A stretch of DNA of 64,000 nucleotides from Sinomonas atrocyanea. GTDB lineage: Bacteria > Actinomycetota > Actinomycetes > Actinomycetales > Micrococcaceae. The DNA lies in assembly GCF_030812675.1 (NCBI RefSeq), contig NZ_JAUSTE010000006.1, positions 124,001 through 188,000 of the forward strand, given 5' to 3'. Shown here piece after piece: positions 8,200-17,399 of this stretch. The notes under the pieces are model-generated. The model was not told the origin of the DNA. It was given only the letters and a program-made list of their open reading frames with translations, and searched no databases. Both the position numbers and the translations under genes were made by a program. The stretch's first letter is position 1. The number at the start of each line of letters is the position of its first letter.

Positions 8200-8256
8200 C
8201 CCGCCATTGTGCGCAGGCGCAGCGGCTGCGGTGAAGACGCGGGCCGCGTCCCGGGC

Positions 8257-8919
8257 CTACGCCGCGGCGCTCTCGGCGGCTGACGCGGCGTGGCGCCCGA
8301 GCGCCTCGGCCAGCCCCGCGGCGTCGTGCGCCCCGGCGAAGGCCTCGGTGCCCGGCTCGAGGGCGCGGCCGGCGGCGAGCGGGCCGGCGTCGACCGCGTC
8401 GTAGCCGAGCGCGTCGACGAAGGCGAGCACGCGCTCGCGGGCGGAGGCGTCGTCCCCGGCGACCGCGAGCGCGCGGCGCCCGGCGGCACCAGCGGGTCGG
8501 CCGTCCGCCTCGAGCTCGTGGTAGCCGATGTGGTTGAGCGTCTTGACCACGTGCGATGCGGCGAGGAAGTCCTGGACCACCTCGGAGGAGCCGCGGCCGC
8601 CCAGCTCGGGCATGGCGCCGTCGGTCGGCTCCCAGTAGTTCATGGCATCGATGACCACGCGGCCGGCGAGCGCGGCCCGGTCGAGCGTGCGGTACTTGTG
8701 CAGCGGGAGGGCGAGGACCACGAGGTCGGCCTGGGCCGCCTCCGCGGCCGTCACCGCCATCGCCCCGGGGGTGATGATCTCCACGATCAGGGCGATGTCC
8801 TCGACCGGCTTCGCGGTGGCGATCCGCACCTCGTACCCGGCCTTGAGGGCCTCCCGGGCCACGGCGGTTCCGACGCGGCCCGCCCCGAGGATGCCGATGC
8901 TCCTGCCGCCCTGCCCCAT
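8257..8919 (-). CDS. NADPH/F420-reductase-like NAD(P)-binding protein
   Basis: A 220-residue protein of the F420-dependent NADP reductase / ProC-like Rossmann family. The N-terminus has SIGILGAGRVGTAVAREAL, the dinucleotide-binding loop; ADLVVLALPLHKY and VVIDAMNYW follow as in reductases that shuttle hydride between NADP and a flavin-like cofactor. Length (about 220) matches this group. ATG 8919 is preferred because GGGAG lies 9 nt upstream; the frame is open to 8955. Whether it uses F420 or only NADP cannot be read from the sequence. Confidence 0.75.
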   Translation of the reverse strand: MGQGGRSIGILGAGRVGTAVAREALKAGYEVRIATAKPVEDIALIVEIITPGAMAVTAAEAAQADLVVLALPLHKYRTLDRAALAGRVVIDAMNYWEPTDGAMPELGGRGSSEVVQDFLAASHVVKTLNHIGYHELEADGRPAGAAGRRALAVAGDDASARERVLAFVDALGYDAVDAGPLAAGRALEPGTEAFAGAHDAAGLAEALGRHAASAAESAAA

Positions 8920-9072
8920 GGTGATGTGCTCCCGTCGATTTTGTGGACTCGTCAACTACCTTGCTGAGTCAACGCCGTCGGCCCCCGCCGCATTCCCTCG
9001 CGCGGTTTGCGGCAGCACGAGCGGGTAGTGGTGATGGATACGGGGACGCAGAGCCGAAGGAAGGACAGGACA

Positions 9073-9231
9073 GTGAAGCGGCGAGTGACCGTCCATGAGC
9101 ACCGGCAGGAATGGATCCGCAGGCAGAGGGATGAGAGGGAATCCGCCCAGGGCAGCCAGCCCTCGCGGCGTGGCCCGTCCCGCCAGGACCAAGAGGACAC
9201 GGACTCCGGGCGCGACCGACGCGCAGCCTAG
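9073..9231 (+). CDS. Small basic hypothetical protein, 52 aa
   Basis: A short, highly charged ORF (many Arg, Glu, Gln; no hydrophobic core), starting at GTG 9073 with GAAGGA upstream. It begins with KRRVTVHEHRQEWIRRQ and ends in a disordered Ser/Arg/Asp tail. Its codons are GC-rich at third positions, compatible with a real gene, but such composition is also common in chance ORFs here. It lies 26 bp before the YCII gene on the same strand. Function unknown; existence uncertain. Confidence 0.35.
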   Translation: MKRRVTVHEHRQEWIRRQRDERESAQGSQPSRRGPSRQDQEDTDSGRDRRAA

Positions 9232-9257
9232 CCTTTCCCGCGCCGTAGGATCCCGGC

Positions 9258-9536
9258 ATGGAATTCGTGGTGCTCTACACCCTCCGCGGCGGTGCCGACC
9301 GGGAGCGGGTCCTCGGGGCCTACCCGCGGCACAAGGCCTACTACGAGGCCTTCAGGGCCGACGGCGGCGGCCTCCTCGCGCTCGGCCCCTTCCTGACGCC
9401 GGACCCGGCGGCCGGCTCGATGGGGATCTTCAGCTCACGCCAGGACGCCGAACGGTTCATCGCCGGCGACCCGTTCGTGCTCGAGGGCCTGGCCGAGCCG
9501 CGCGTGCTCGAGTGGAACGCCGTCCGGTTCGACTAG
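9258..9536 (+). CDS. YciI-family protein
   Basis: A 92-residue ferredoxin-fold protein of the YCII family. It shows the family pattern: beta strand FVVLYT, the conserved AYPRHKAYY with the active-site-like His, GGLLALGPF, and the C-terminal DPFVLEGL followed by VLEWN. YciI relatives are small enzymes or dimeric domains of unclear substrate, some acting as dehydrochlorinases. TAGGAT sits 6 nt before the ATG and no Shine-Dalgarno is present, so a leaderless message is likely. Confidence 0.85.
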   Translation: MEFVVLYTLRGGADRERVLGAYPRHKAYYEAFRADGGGLLALGPFLTPDPAAGSMGIFSSRQDAERFIAGDPFVLEGLAEPRVLEWNAVRFD

Positions 9537-9598
9537 CCCCCGTGCAGCGGCGCGCCGTCGTGCGCCGGAGCAGGCCCGGGCCGCTCCGGGGAGGTGCG

Positions 9599-10639
9599 TC
9601 AGAACGTCGCGGCGTCGATGACGAAGCGGTAGCGGACGTCGGAGGCGAGGACCCGCTCGTAGGCCTCGTTGATCTGCTCCGCGGGGATGAGCTCGATGTC
9701 CGCGCCGAAGCCGTGCTCGGCGCAGAAGTCCAGCATCTCCTGGGTCTCGCGGATGCCGCCGATCATCGACCCGGCGAGGGTCTTGCCGCCGCCGATCAGG
9801 CTGAAGGCGTTGACCGCGAGGGACTCCGGCGGGGCGCCGACGCTGACCATGGTGCCGCCCGCGGCGAGGAGGCCGAGGTAGGCGTTGAGGTCGATCGGGG
9901 CGCTGACGGTGTTGAGGATGACGTCGAACGTGCCCGCGAGCTTCTCGAACGTCTCGGGATCGGACGTGGCGTAGTAGTGGTCCGCACCGAGCCGGAGCCC
10001 GTCCTCCTTCTTCTTGAGCGACTGCGAGAGCACGGTGACCTCGGCGCCCATGGCGTGGGCGATCTTGACGCCCATGTGGCCGAGGCCGCCCAGGCCCACC
10101 ACGGCCACCTTCTTGCCGGGGCCAGCGCCCCAGCGGTTCAGCGGCGAGTAGGTGGTGATGCCCGCGCACAGGAGCGGGGTCGCGACGTCGAGGTCGAGGC
10201 CGTCGGGGATCCGCAGGACGAAGTCCTCGGTCACCACCACGTGGGTCGAGTAGCCGCCCTGGGTGATGGTGCCGTCGCGGTCCACGGCACCGTAGGTGCC
10301 GACGTTGCCCTCGAGGCAGTACTGCTCGTTGCCCTTCTGGCAGTTCACGCAGTGGCCGCACGAGTTGACCATGCAGCCCACGCCGACGCGGTCGCCGACG
10401 GAGTGCTTGGTCACCTCGCTGCCGACCTCGGTGACGATGCCGGCGATCTCGTGGCCGGGCGTGAGCGGGTACTGCTGGGGGCCCCAGTCCCCGCGGACGG
10501 TGTGGATGTCGGAGTGGCAGATGCCCGCGTACTTGATCTCGATGAGGACGTCCTGCGGGCCAAGCTCGCGGCGCTCGATGGTGGTCTTGACGAGCGGCTC
10601 TGCGGGGCCCGGTGCTGCGTAGGCGTTGACGGTGGGCAT
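9599..10639 (-). CDS. Zinc-dependent NAD(P) alcohol dehydrogenase, cinnamyl-alcohol type
   Basis: A 346-residue medium-chain dehydrogenase. Catalytic zinc ligands are seen in GICHSDIHT and in the GHE motif of [10 protein letters not shown]; the structural zinc cluster is in the segment [15 protein letters not shown]. The coenzyme loop [19 protein letters not shown] follows, and the set matches the AdhC/YahK aldehyde reductase group that reduces aldehydes with NADPH. ATG 10639 has TTGGAG 5 nt upstream. It stands alone and is divergent from the Cys-rich protein at 10753. Physiological substrate not determinable. Confidence 0.9.
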   Translation of the reverse strand: MPTVNAYAAPGPAEPLVKTTIERRELGPQDVLIEIKYAGICHSDIHTVRGDWGPQQYPLTPGHEIAGIVTEVGSEVTKHSVGDRVGVGCMVNSCGHCVNCQKGNEQYCLEGNVGTYGAVDRDGTITQGGYSTHVVVTEDFVLRIPDGLDLDVATPLLCAGITTYSPLNRWGAGPGKKVAVVGLGGLGHMGVKIAHAMGAEVTVLSQSLKKKEDGLRLGADHYYATSDPETFEKLAGTFDVILNTVSAPIDLNAYLGLLAAGGTMVSVGAPPESLAVNAFSLIGGGKTLAGSMIGGIRETQEMLDFCAEHGFGADIELIPAEQINEAYERVLASDVRYRFVIDAATF

Positions 10640-10752
10640 GGTGACTCCAATCCGTTGGGTGTTGAGTCTGCTTGATGCGGCAAACATCGCCCAGCATCCT
10701 ACGCTACCGAGGAGTACAGTCGCATCATCCAGCGCGCTGCGAGGAGGCCGGC

Positions 10753-11559
10753 ATGGCTGTTCCGGACCGCTTCGGGCTGCTGCCTGCGGAGCCGCTGCTG
10801 CTCACCACGGAGGAGACGCGCCTCCTGTGGGCGTTCGTGCACGGCGACATCATGGACGCCGCGGTGCGGTCCTGGCTGCGCGCCTCGCTGGGCTTCTGCC
10901 CCCGGCACACCTGGGCGTACGCGGTGGTGGAGATCGAGCTGTGGGAGGCGGGGGTCGGCGGCCGCGGCGGCCACCAGCCCTTCGACGTGTGCGTGCTGTA
11001 CGAGGACCTCTCCCGCACCCTGTCCGACCGGCTGGGCAGGCCCCGTGGCTGGGGGCGCCGCGCCGAGGCCGCCCTCGTGCCCTCGCGCCGCTGCTACCTC
11101 TGCTCCCAGCTCGCGGGGACTCCGCGGGAGGGGTTCGCCCTGGGGTACGCGAATTCGAACAGCGCAGCGCTCGCGGCGGAGGCGAACCTCCTGCGCCACA
11201 CCCGCCGCTGGTGCGCGGCGACGGCCGAGGAGTGGCTCCCCTCCGCCTGCCCGGACTGCCTCGGCGGTCCGGTCTCCGGCGCGGACGACGGCGGCGTGCC
11301 CCTGTGCCGCTTCCACCTCGCCGAGGCGGTGCGTGCCGGGGCGGAGGACGAGGCCGCGACCGCAGCGCGGCTGGCCGATGCCAGGGAGCGGCTCGCGTCG
11401 ATCGCCCAGCGCCTCGCCGCGCTCGCGCGCTCGATGACCGCTGCGGGTGCGGCCGCCGATGCGCGGACGGAGGCGAGCTGGATCGAGGCGCTGGGCTTCT
11501 TCGGCGGCTGGCAGTTCCCCGCCTACCTCGCCGGCATCCCTGCAAGCGGCGCGCCCTGA
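10753..11559 (+). CDS. Cysteine-motif hypothetical protein, possible zinc-binding (268 aa)
   Basis: A soluble 268-residue protein with regularly placed Cys/His motifs: FCPRHTW near residue 52, RCYLCSQL near residue 115, CPDC near residue 168, and [10 protein letters not shown] near residue 187. These resemble DUF6062-like proteins in which C-x-x-C and C-x-x-H groups bind metal, but I cannot name a function. An Ala/Arg-rich helical segment follows (residues 195-240). ATG 10753 has GAGGAGG 5 nt upstream. It stands alone, divergent from the alcohol dehydrogenase. Confidence 0.65.
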   Translation: MAVPDRFGLLPAEPLLLTTEETRLLWAFVHGDIMDAAVRSWLRASLGFCPRHTWAYAVVEIELWEAGVGGRGGHQPFDVCVLYEDLSRTLSDRLGRPRGWGRRAEAALVPSRRCYLCSQLAGTPREGFALGYANSNSAALAAEANLLRHTRRWCAATAEEWLPSACPDCLGGPVSGADDGGVPLCRFHLAEAVRAGAEDEAATAARLADARERLASIAQRLAALARSMTAAGAAADARTEASWIEALGFFGGWQFPAYLAGIPASGAP

Positions 11560-11583
11560 GGCGCGTCGGCCGCGTCAGCCGCG

Positions 11584-12126
11584 TCAGCCGCCCAGGGACG
11601 CGGCCCACGCGTCGATGCGGGCCTTCACCTCGTCGTCGGAGAGGTCCTCGACCCGGGTCATGACGGACCAGCGGATCCCGAACGGGTCGCGGATGCTCGC
11701 GAAACGGTCCCCCGAGACGAAGTCCGTGGCGGGCTCCCGCACCGTCGCCCCGCCGGCCACGGCACGCTCCAGGGCCTCATCGACATCCGGGACGTAGACG
11801 GCCAGCGAGTAGCAGTCGTCGTCCCCCGCCGGCGGGAGCACGAGGTGGTACTGCGGGTTCGCGTCGCCGAGCTCAAGCCGGCCGCTGGGGAAGTCGAGGA
11901 CGGCGTGCGCCACGAGGGGCCTGCCGTCGGGGCCGGGCATGTCCGTCCGGGAGAGGAGCCGGGCACCGAACACGGCCTCGTAGAAGCCGATCGCCGCCTC
12001 GGCGCCGTCGACCACGATGAACGGCGTCAGCGAGGTCGAGCCGCGCGGCATCCCGTTGACGGTGTGCTCGCCGTTGGCGGCGCGGCTGCGCGAGGCGGCG
12101 GGGGTCTCTTCTGTCTCTTCGCTCAT
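11584..12126 (-). CDS. VOC-family (glyoxalase/PhnB-like) protein
   Basis: A 180-residue vicinal-oxygen-chelate protein. After a disordered 25-residue N-terminus comes STSLTPFIVVDGAEAAIGFY, the start typical of PhnB/YdcR-type members, then FGARLLSRTDMPGPDG and RDPFGIRWSVMT, the end of the second beta-alpha-beta module. Such proteins often bind metal but many lack assigned activity. TAGCGT is 6 nt upstream of the ATG without a Shine-Dalgarno. It is divergent from an AraC regulator, with 68 bp between start codons. Confidence 0.85.
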   Translation of the reverse strand: MSEETEETPAASRSRAANGEHTVNGMPRGSTSLTPFIVVDGAEAAIGFYEAVFGARLLSRTDMPGPDGRPLVAHAVLDFPSGRLELGDANPQYHLVLPPAGDDDCYSLAVYVPDVDEALERAVAGGATVREPATDFVSGDRFASIRDPFGIRWSVMTRVEDLSDDEVKARIDAWAASLGG

Positions 12127-12194
12127 GCGGCCACGCTAGCCGCCGGCCGCATCGGCGCTCTTGAAGAATCCCGCCACCGCCTAGGCTGTGCCCT
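12127..12194. promoter_or_regulatory. Divergent leaderless-type promoter region
   Basis: TAGCGT on the minus strand (12133-12138) is 6 nt from the VOC start; TAGGCT on the plus strand (12182-12187) is 7 nt from the GTG of the AraC gene. No Shine-Dalgarno is seen for either gene. Confidence 0.5.
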
Positions 12195-12974
12195 GTGCAG
12201 CCCACATCCCGCGGGGAGCTGACCCCCGACCCGCGCGCGCCGATCACGAGGATCGCCCCGCCGGACTGGGCCGGCCATGCCGTGCGGCACCTCTGGATCG
12301 TCGAGTGGGACCTCCCCGCGGGCGAGGCCGTCCGCCAGCTGGTCCTCGGCTATCCCGCGCTGAACATCGTCGCCGAGCCGGAGAGGTTCGCCGTCTACGG
12401 GCCCACGACGTCGGCCTCCACCCGCACGCTCGCGGGCTGCGGATGGGGTGTGGGGCTGCTGCTGCGCCCCGCGGCCACGCCGCTGTTCGCCCGCCGGCCC
12501 GCGGAGTTCGCCGACGCCGAACGCGACCTCGACGCGCCCGAGGTGCACCGCGCCGTCGTGCGCGCCATGGGCTCGGAGCGGCCTGCGGCGGACCGCTACG
12601 CGGAGGCGGCGGAGGCGGTGCTGCGCTGGATCGTGGGGCTGCTGCCGGCCGCGGACCCGCGCGGGCTCGAGGCGAACCGCATGGCCGAGCTCGCCGACGC
12701 GCGGCCGGGGCTGCTGAAGGTGGCAGACCTCGCGGCCGCGATGGGGGCCTCCGAGCGCACGCTCGACCGGCTCGCCGCCGACTTCCTGGGCCCGAGCCCT
12801 GCTGCGCTCATGCGCCGGCGGCGGATCCAGCTCGCGGCCGAGCGCCTGCGCGCCGAACCCCGCACGCCGCTCGCCGAGCTCGCCCACAGCCTCGGCTACG
12901 CCGACCAACCCCACCTCACCCGGGACTTCCGCGCCGTGCTCGGGATGACGCCGCGCGAGTACGCGGGCCGCTGA
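12195..12974 (+). CDS. AraC-family regulator with DUF6597-type N-terminal domain
   Basis: A 259-residue regulator. The N-terminal 130 residues (VRHLWIVEWDLPAG, then LVLGYPALNIV) match the sensor domain found in many actinobacterial AraC proteins; the C-terminal 100 residues hold two helix-turn-helix motifs (VADLAAAMGASERTLDRL and LAELAHSLGYADQPHLTRDF, ending in GMTPREY). It starts with GTG and probably lacks a leader. It faces the VOC gene and may regulate it. The stop is 7 bp from the convergent flavoenzyme gene. Confidence 0.88.
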   Translation: MQPTSRGELTPDPRAPITRIAPPDWAGHAVRHLWIVEWDLPAGEAVRQLVLGYPALNIVAEPERFAVYGPTTSASTRTLAGCGWGVGLLLRPAATPLFARRPAEFADAERDLDAPEVHRAVVRAMGSERPAADRYAEAAEAVLRWIVGLLPAADPRGLEANRMAELADARPGLLKVADLAAAMGASERTLDRLAADFLGPSPAALMRRRRIQLAAERLRAEPRTPLAELAHSLGYADQPHLTRDFRAVLGMTPREYAGR

Positions 12975-12981
12975 GGGCGGT

Positions 12982-14112
12982 CTATCGGGCCACGCGGAAG
13001 CGCCCGGGGACGCCTCCGGCGCCTGAGGCCACATCCGCGGCGAGTTCGCCGATCACGGGCGCGAACTTGGCCCCGTGCACGGAGCAGGGGGACACGACCG
13101 TGATGCCGCCGGCGGAGTCGATAACGAAGTCCTCGGTCGGCGTGTTCGTGAACAGGCATGTGGTCTCCGCGTAGGGCTCGGGGACCAGGCCCGGGAGGTA
13201 CTCGCGCACGTACTCGACGACGCGGCGCCGGTTCTCCGGGTCGATCACTCCGTCCTGGTCCGCCGCCGAGGGAAGGACCTTGCCGCCGTTGAACTCGGCG
13301 ATCTTCTGCCCGCGGAACCCTGCGTCGCGCCCGCCCGGAAGTCCGTACGCCGTCCAGCCCCGGCGCATGTGGATGAACGTGGGCCACATCGCGGGCGCCT
13401 CGGCCGGCGACTCGGCGTAGGGGAAGTGGTAGGCCTGCTCCTGCCGGACCTCGAGGTGCGGCATGGCGCCAAGGAACCCCTCCGGCAGGGGAAGCGCCGC
13501 GAGCAGCCGCGGCAGCCAACCGCCCGCGGCGACGACGACCCGGCCGGCGCGCAGAGTCCGCCCGTCCTCCGCCGTGATGACGAACGCGGACCCGTCCCGG
13601 GCCACGGATCGGGCCGCCCAGCCGGTCTCGACCCGGGCGCCATGGCCGGCGCCGGCGCGGACCAGGGCCATCACCGTCTCCTGCGCGTCGATGACGCCCG
13701 CGCCGGGGTGCCACAGCACGTCGGTGTCGAAGGCGATCTGGGGCCACCTCCCGCGGGCCTCCTCGGCGCCGAGCAGCTCGTGCTCGACCCCGCAGGCCGC
13801 GAGCACCCCGGCGAGCGCCGCGGGGTCGCGCTCGGCGCCGTAGTCGACGGACCCGGTAGCGGTGATGAGCTCGCGGCCGCTGAGCCGGGCCAGCTCCGCC
13901 CAGCCGTCCTCGGAGCGCTGGAGGAGGCGCGTGTAGAACTCGTCCTCGTAGGCGTAGCGGAAGATGCGCGCGGACCCGTGGGAGCTCCCCAGCTCATTGG
14001 CCGGGGTGGTGCGCTCGAGGAGGGTCACCTGATGGCCCCGCGCCGCCAGGTGCCACGCTGTCGAGGCACCGGCCAGCCCGGCTCCGATGACGGCGTAGTC
14101 GGTCGATTCCAT
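12982..14112 (-). CDS. FAD-dependent amine oxidase, sarcosine / N-methyltryptophan oxidase type
   Basis: A 376-residue flavoprotein of the DAO superfamily, subgroup of monomeric sarcosine oxidase. The FAD motif YAVIGAGLAGASTAWHLA is at residues 6-23, followed by SSHGSARIFRYAY as in MSOX/SolA. Cys319 in TTCLFTNTP matches the Cys that forms the covalent 8-alpha-S-cysteinyl FAD link. Such enzymes oxidise N-methyl or cyclic secondary amines to imine plus H2O2. It heads the minus-strand side of an amine-catabolism island (SDRs, aldehyde dehydrogenase, MoaF, permease), so a secondary or N-methylated amine is a reasonable guess. Confidence 0.85.
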   Translation of the reverse strand: MESTDYAVIGAGLAGASTAWHLAARGHQVTLLERTTPANELGSSHGSARIFRYAYEDEFYTRLLQRSEDGWAELARLSGRELITATGSVDYGAERDPAALAGVLAACGVEHELLGAEEARGRWPQIAFDTDVLWHPGAGVIDAQETVMALVRAGAGHGARVETGWAARSVARDGSAFVITAEDGRTLRAGRVVVAAGGWLPRLLAALPLPEGFLGAMPHLEVRQEQAYHFPYAESPAEAPAMWPTFIHMRRGWTAYGLPGGRDAGFRGQKIAEFNGGKVLPSAADQDGVIDPENRRRVVEYVREYLPGLVPEPYAETTCLFTNTPTEDFVIDSAGGITVVSPCSVHGAKFAPVIGELAADVASGAGGVPGRFRVAR

Positions 14113-14231
14113 GGCCTGCTCCTGAGTCTCTCGGTCGCTGTGCTTCTAGTAATCCATCAGGAGCGGGGTCTTCGCCAACAGGGACCGCTGCCGCAGGGCT
14201 TCTGTGGGCTGACGGACGGCACCGCGCGGTG

Positions 14232-15008
14232 TCACTGCCCTTGGGCTGCGAAGTCGAGGGAGCCGAGGGCAGGCCGGGCGAGGTAGCCGAAGTCGGAGAC
14301 AAGGGTTGTCCCGTTGATCGGCGCGCTGGCGGGCGAGGCGAGGAACAGGGCGTGGTGGGCGATTTGGCGGGCTGGGATGACGGGGAGCCGGGTGCCTTCG
14401 AAGCCGTCGGGATGGCCCATGTCGGACCGGGACATGGGGGTGTCGACGATTCCCGGACACAGCGCGTTGGCGCGGATCCGGGGGCAGTCGGCGGTGACGG
14501 CCTTGGTCAGCATGACGAGGGCGCCCTTCGAGGCGCTGTAGGGGGCCATGCCCTCGTAGGCGACGAAGGCCGAGTCGGAGGCGAGATAGACGATGGTGCC
14601 GACGTCGCTGGCTTGCAGGTGTCCGAGGGTGTGCTTGGTGATCAGGAAGCTGCCTCGGACGTTGACGGCCATGACCTTCTCCCAGTCACCGGCGTCGATC
14701 TCATCCACCCGGGCGCCCACGGGGCCTGAAATGCCTGCACAGCCAATCACCGTGTCGATCCCCCCGTGGATGGAGACGATCCTGCGCACGGCGTGTTCTA
14801 CGTCGTGCTCGTCGGTGAGGTCGGCCTGCTCGAAGACGACGTCCGCGCACTGGTCGCGGTAGGCCTCAGCGAGGCGGTGGCCTCCGGGTGAGCGGTCGAG
14901 GATGGCGACGCGGGCTCCCTCGGACACGAAGGCGTCGACGCAGGCCCGGCCGATGCCCGACGCGCCTCCTGTGACCAGGGCGACGCGCCCGTCCAGATTC
15001 AGATCCAT
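14232..15008 (-). CDS. SDR-family oxidoreductase
   Basis: A 258-residue classical short-chain dehydrogenase. Coenzyme motif TGGASGIG at residues 13-20, NAG-equivalent GCAGISG, catalytic Ser in YLASDSAFVAYEG, and the YSASK active-site motif (Tyr/Lys). It ends with a normal C-terminal segment. It follows the second SDR gene by 18 bp, so the two are co-transcribed. In this island it may oxidise an alcohol or hydroxy-amine intermediate; the specific substrate is unknown. Confidence 0.87.
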   Translation of the reverse strand: MDLNLDGRVALVTGGASGIGRACVDAFVSEGARVAILDRSPGGHRLAEAYRDQCADVVFEQADLTDEHDVEHAVRRIVSIHGGIDTVIGCAGISGPVGARVDEIDAGDWEKVMAVNVRGSFLITKHTLGHLQASDVGTIVYLASDSAFVAYEGMAPYSASKGALVMLTKAVTADCPRIRANALCPGIVDTPMSRSDMGHPDGFEGTRLPVIPARQIAHHALFLASPASAPINGTTLVSDFGYLARPALGSLDFAAQGQ

Positions 15009-15026
15009 GTGCTGGCTTCCTCTCCG

Positions 15027-15839
15027 CTAGCCCCGTGCCTTCTCGAAGGCGAGGGTGGGCAGGTCGACGATGTGGGCGCCGCCGTCGACGACGAGGGTGG
15101 CCCCGGTGATGTAGGAGGACTCGTCGGAGCCGAGGAAGCGGACGGCGGCCGCGATCTCAGCTGGGGCGGCCGGGCGGCGGAGTGGGAGATCGGCCGTCAC
15201 GGCGTCGTAGGCGCCCTGGCGGGAGGGCAGGCCGGCGCCCTCGACGAGCTCGTCCATTTCCTCGTCGGCCATGGGCGTGCGGACCCACCCCGGGCAGACG
15301 GCGTTGACTCGCACGCCGTGCCTGCCGTAGTCCCGGGCAAGGGACTTGGTGAGCCCGATCAGGGCGTGCTTGGCCGTGACGTAGCCGGCCATCGAGGGGC
15401 CAGCGAAGAGTCCGGAGAGCGAGGAGACGATCACGATCCGGCCGGCCGTTTCGATCAGCGCGGGGAGGAATCCGCGGACGATGGCGAACGAGGTGGTGAG
15501 GTTGGAGTGGAGCGCCTCGGCCCAGCCGGCGTCGCTGGTCTCGCCCACTGAGGTGAAGCCGGGGCCGCCTGCGTTGCAGACGAGGGTGTCGACGCGGCCG
15601 TATCGCTCGAGGACGGCGGCGAGAGCCGCTTCCACGGCTGCCGGGTCGCCGGCGTCGGCCACGAGCGGCAGGGCGCCGATCTCCTCGGCCACGGCCTCGA
15701 GCGGCCCGGGTCTGCGGCCGAGGATGACGACGTGGGCGCCCTCTGCCGCATAGCGTTCGGCGATGGCAGCGCCGATCCCGGTGCCGCCGCCGGTGACGAC
15801 GACGACGTGCCCGTCGACGTGGGAGCCGGTGTAGGCCAT
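15027..15839 (-). CDS. SDR-family oxidoreductase
   Basis: A 270-residue classical short-chain dehydrogenase. The loop VVVTGGGTGIGAAIAERYA binds NAD(P); CNAGGPGFTS, the catalytic Ser in VSSLSGLFAGPS and the Tyr/Lys of YVTAKHALIG follow, then CPGWVRTPM. The Y-x-x-x-K motif is intact. It lies 18 bp upstream of the first SDR gene and 106 bp downstream of the aldehyde dehydrogenase gene on the same strand, suggesting one polycistronic unit from the permease/moaF side. Substrate not determined. Confidence 0.87.
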   Translation of the reverse strand: MAYTGSHVDGHVVVVTGGGTGIGAAIAERYAAEGAHVVILGRRPGPLEAVAEEIGALPLVADAGDPAAVEAALAAVLERYGRVDTLVCNAGGPGFTSVGETSDAGWAEALHSNLTTSFAIVRGFLPALIETAGRIVIVSSLSGLFAGPSMAGYVTAKHALIGLTKSLARDYGRHGVRVNAVCPGWVRTPMADEEMDELVEGAGLPSRQGAYDAVTADLPLRRPAAPAEIAAAVRFLGSDESSYITGATLVVDGGAHIVDLPTLAFEKARG

Positions 15840-15945
15840 GGTGTGGTTCCTCCGAATTCAGGTGGTGGTGGATCCTGCCCTCGGACACCGGGCCGGCGCG
15901 GTCCGAGGACGGCGCGCGGCCCGGCGCGGAGGCCTCTCCCCCGAG

Positions 15946-17358
15946 TCAGCGGCTGATGACCTTGGGGGCTGCGACGGCCTTGAGGCCGGCGACGCCGAAC
16001 TCCTGGCCGTAGCCGGACTGCTTGGTCCCGCCGAAGGGCACGTCCGGGTTGAGGGTGCCGTGCTGGTTGATCCACACGGTTCCGGCCTGGATCAGCTTGG
16101 CGACCGCGACCGCGGCATCGACGTCGTCGGACCAGACCGAGGCGCCGAGTCCCTGCTCTGAGGCGTTGGCGCGGCGGATGGCGTCGTCGACGTCGGTGTA
16201 CCTGATGACGGGGATGGCCGGCCCGAACTGCTCCTCGTCCACGAGGCGCGCGCCGTCCTCGATGTCGGCGACGACGGTGGCCTTGTAGAAGAGTGGCCCG
16301 AGTTCGGGGGCGGGCTCGCCGCCGGCGACGATGCGGGCGCCGCGCGCGCGGGCGTCGTCGACGAGGTCCTTGACGATGTCGAACTGGCTCTGGTTCTGCA
16401 GCGGGCCGAGGACGTTGCCGTCCTGCAGGCCCGGGCCCATGGGCAGTGCGCGGGCGAGCTCGGCAAGGGCCTCGACCACGTCGTCGTAGACGGAGTCGTG
16501 GACGTAGAGGCGCTTGAGCGCGGCGCACGTCTGGCCGGTGTTGATGAAGCAGCCCCAGAAGAGGTTCTCCGCGATCGCCGTGGCGTCGGTGCCGGCAAGG
16601 ACGATGCCCGGGTCGTTGCCGCCGAGTTCGAGGGTGAGCCGGGCCAGGTTCTGGGCGGAGGAGGCGACGATCTTGCGGCCGGCCTCGGTCGAGCCGGTGA
16701 ACATGATCTTGTCCAGGCCGCGGTGGGCGGCGATCGCGGCGCCGACCTCACGGTTGCCGGAGACGACGGTGAGGACGCCCTGGGGCAGGTGGCGGTTGAA
16801 GATCTCGGCGAGGGCCAGGACGGACAGGGGGGTGAAGCTGCTCGGCTTGGCCACCACGGTGTTGCCCATGCGCAGGGAGGGGGCGATCTGCCAGACCGTG
16901 ATCATCATCGGCCAGTTCCACGGTCCGATGGCCCCGACGACGCCGAGGGCGTCGTAGTGCACCTCGGAGCGGGCGGCGCCTGCCTCGAAGACGACCTCGG
17001 GTTCGAGGACGGTGTTCGCCGCGTTGCGGGTCCACACTGCGCACGCGCCGACCTCGAAGCGGGCGTTCGGCCCGTCGAGGGGCTTGCCCTGCCCGCGGGA
17101 GAGGATGTGGGCGAGCTCTTCGAGGTTGGCCTCGAGGTCGTCCGCGATGGCGTTGAGGATGCGGGACCGTTCGGCGTGGCCGAGGGCGTTCCAGGCCGGC
17201 TGGGCTTGCCGCGCGGCGGCGATCGCTGCCTCGAGGTCGTCGAGCCCGTGGACGGGGGCGTGGCCGATGATCTCGCGGGTCGCTGCATCGGGGATGGGCC
17301 GGCCCTGGCCTTCGGGGACGGTGATGGCGTCGAGGATCGACGTCGTCGTAGTGGTCAT
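15946..17358 (-). CDS. NAD(P)-dependent aldehyde dehydrogenase
   Basis: A 470-residue ALDH-superfamily enzyme oxidising an aldehyde to the acid. Core motifs: GPWNWPM (oxyanion Asn), FTGSTEAGRKI (coenzyme), LELGGNDPGIVL (general-base Glu) and NTGQTCAALKRLYV with the nucleophilic Cys. The start is ATG 17358 with GGAG 7 nt upstream; the frame stays open much further upstream but that part is the antisense of moaF. Between an amine oxidase system and MoaF, its likely job is oxidation of the aldehyde made by oxidative deamination. Confidence 0.92.
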   Translation of the reverse strand: MTTTTTSILDAITVPEGQGRPIPDAATREIIGHAPVHGLDDLEAAIAAARQAQPAWNALGHAERSRILNAIADDLEANLEELAHILSRGQGKPLDGPNARFEVGACAVWTRNAANTVLEPEVVFEAGAARSEVHYDALGVVGAIGPWNWPMMITVWQIAPSLRMGNTVVAKPSSFTPLSVLALAEIFNRHLPQGVLTVVSGNREVGAAIAAHRGLDKIMFTGSTEAGRKIVASSAQNLARLTLELGGNDPGIVLAGTDATAIAENLFWGCFINTGQTCAALKRLYVHDSVYDDVVEALAELARALPMGPGLQDGNVLGPLQNQSQFDIVKDLVDDARARGARIVAGGEPAPELGPLFYKATVVADIEDGARLVDEEQFGPAIPVIRYTDVDDAIRRANASEQGLGASVWSDDVDAAVAVAKLIQAGTVWINQHGTLNPDVPFGGTKQSGYGQEFGVAGLKAVAAPKVISR

Positions 17359-17399
17359 GGTGGTCTCCTGTGGTGCTCTCGTGGGGGTCCGTCTACGGG

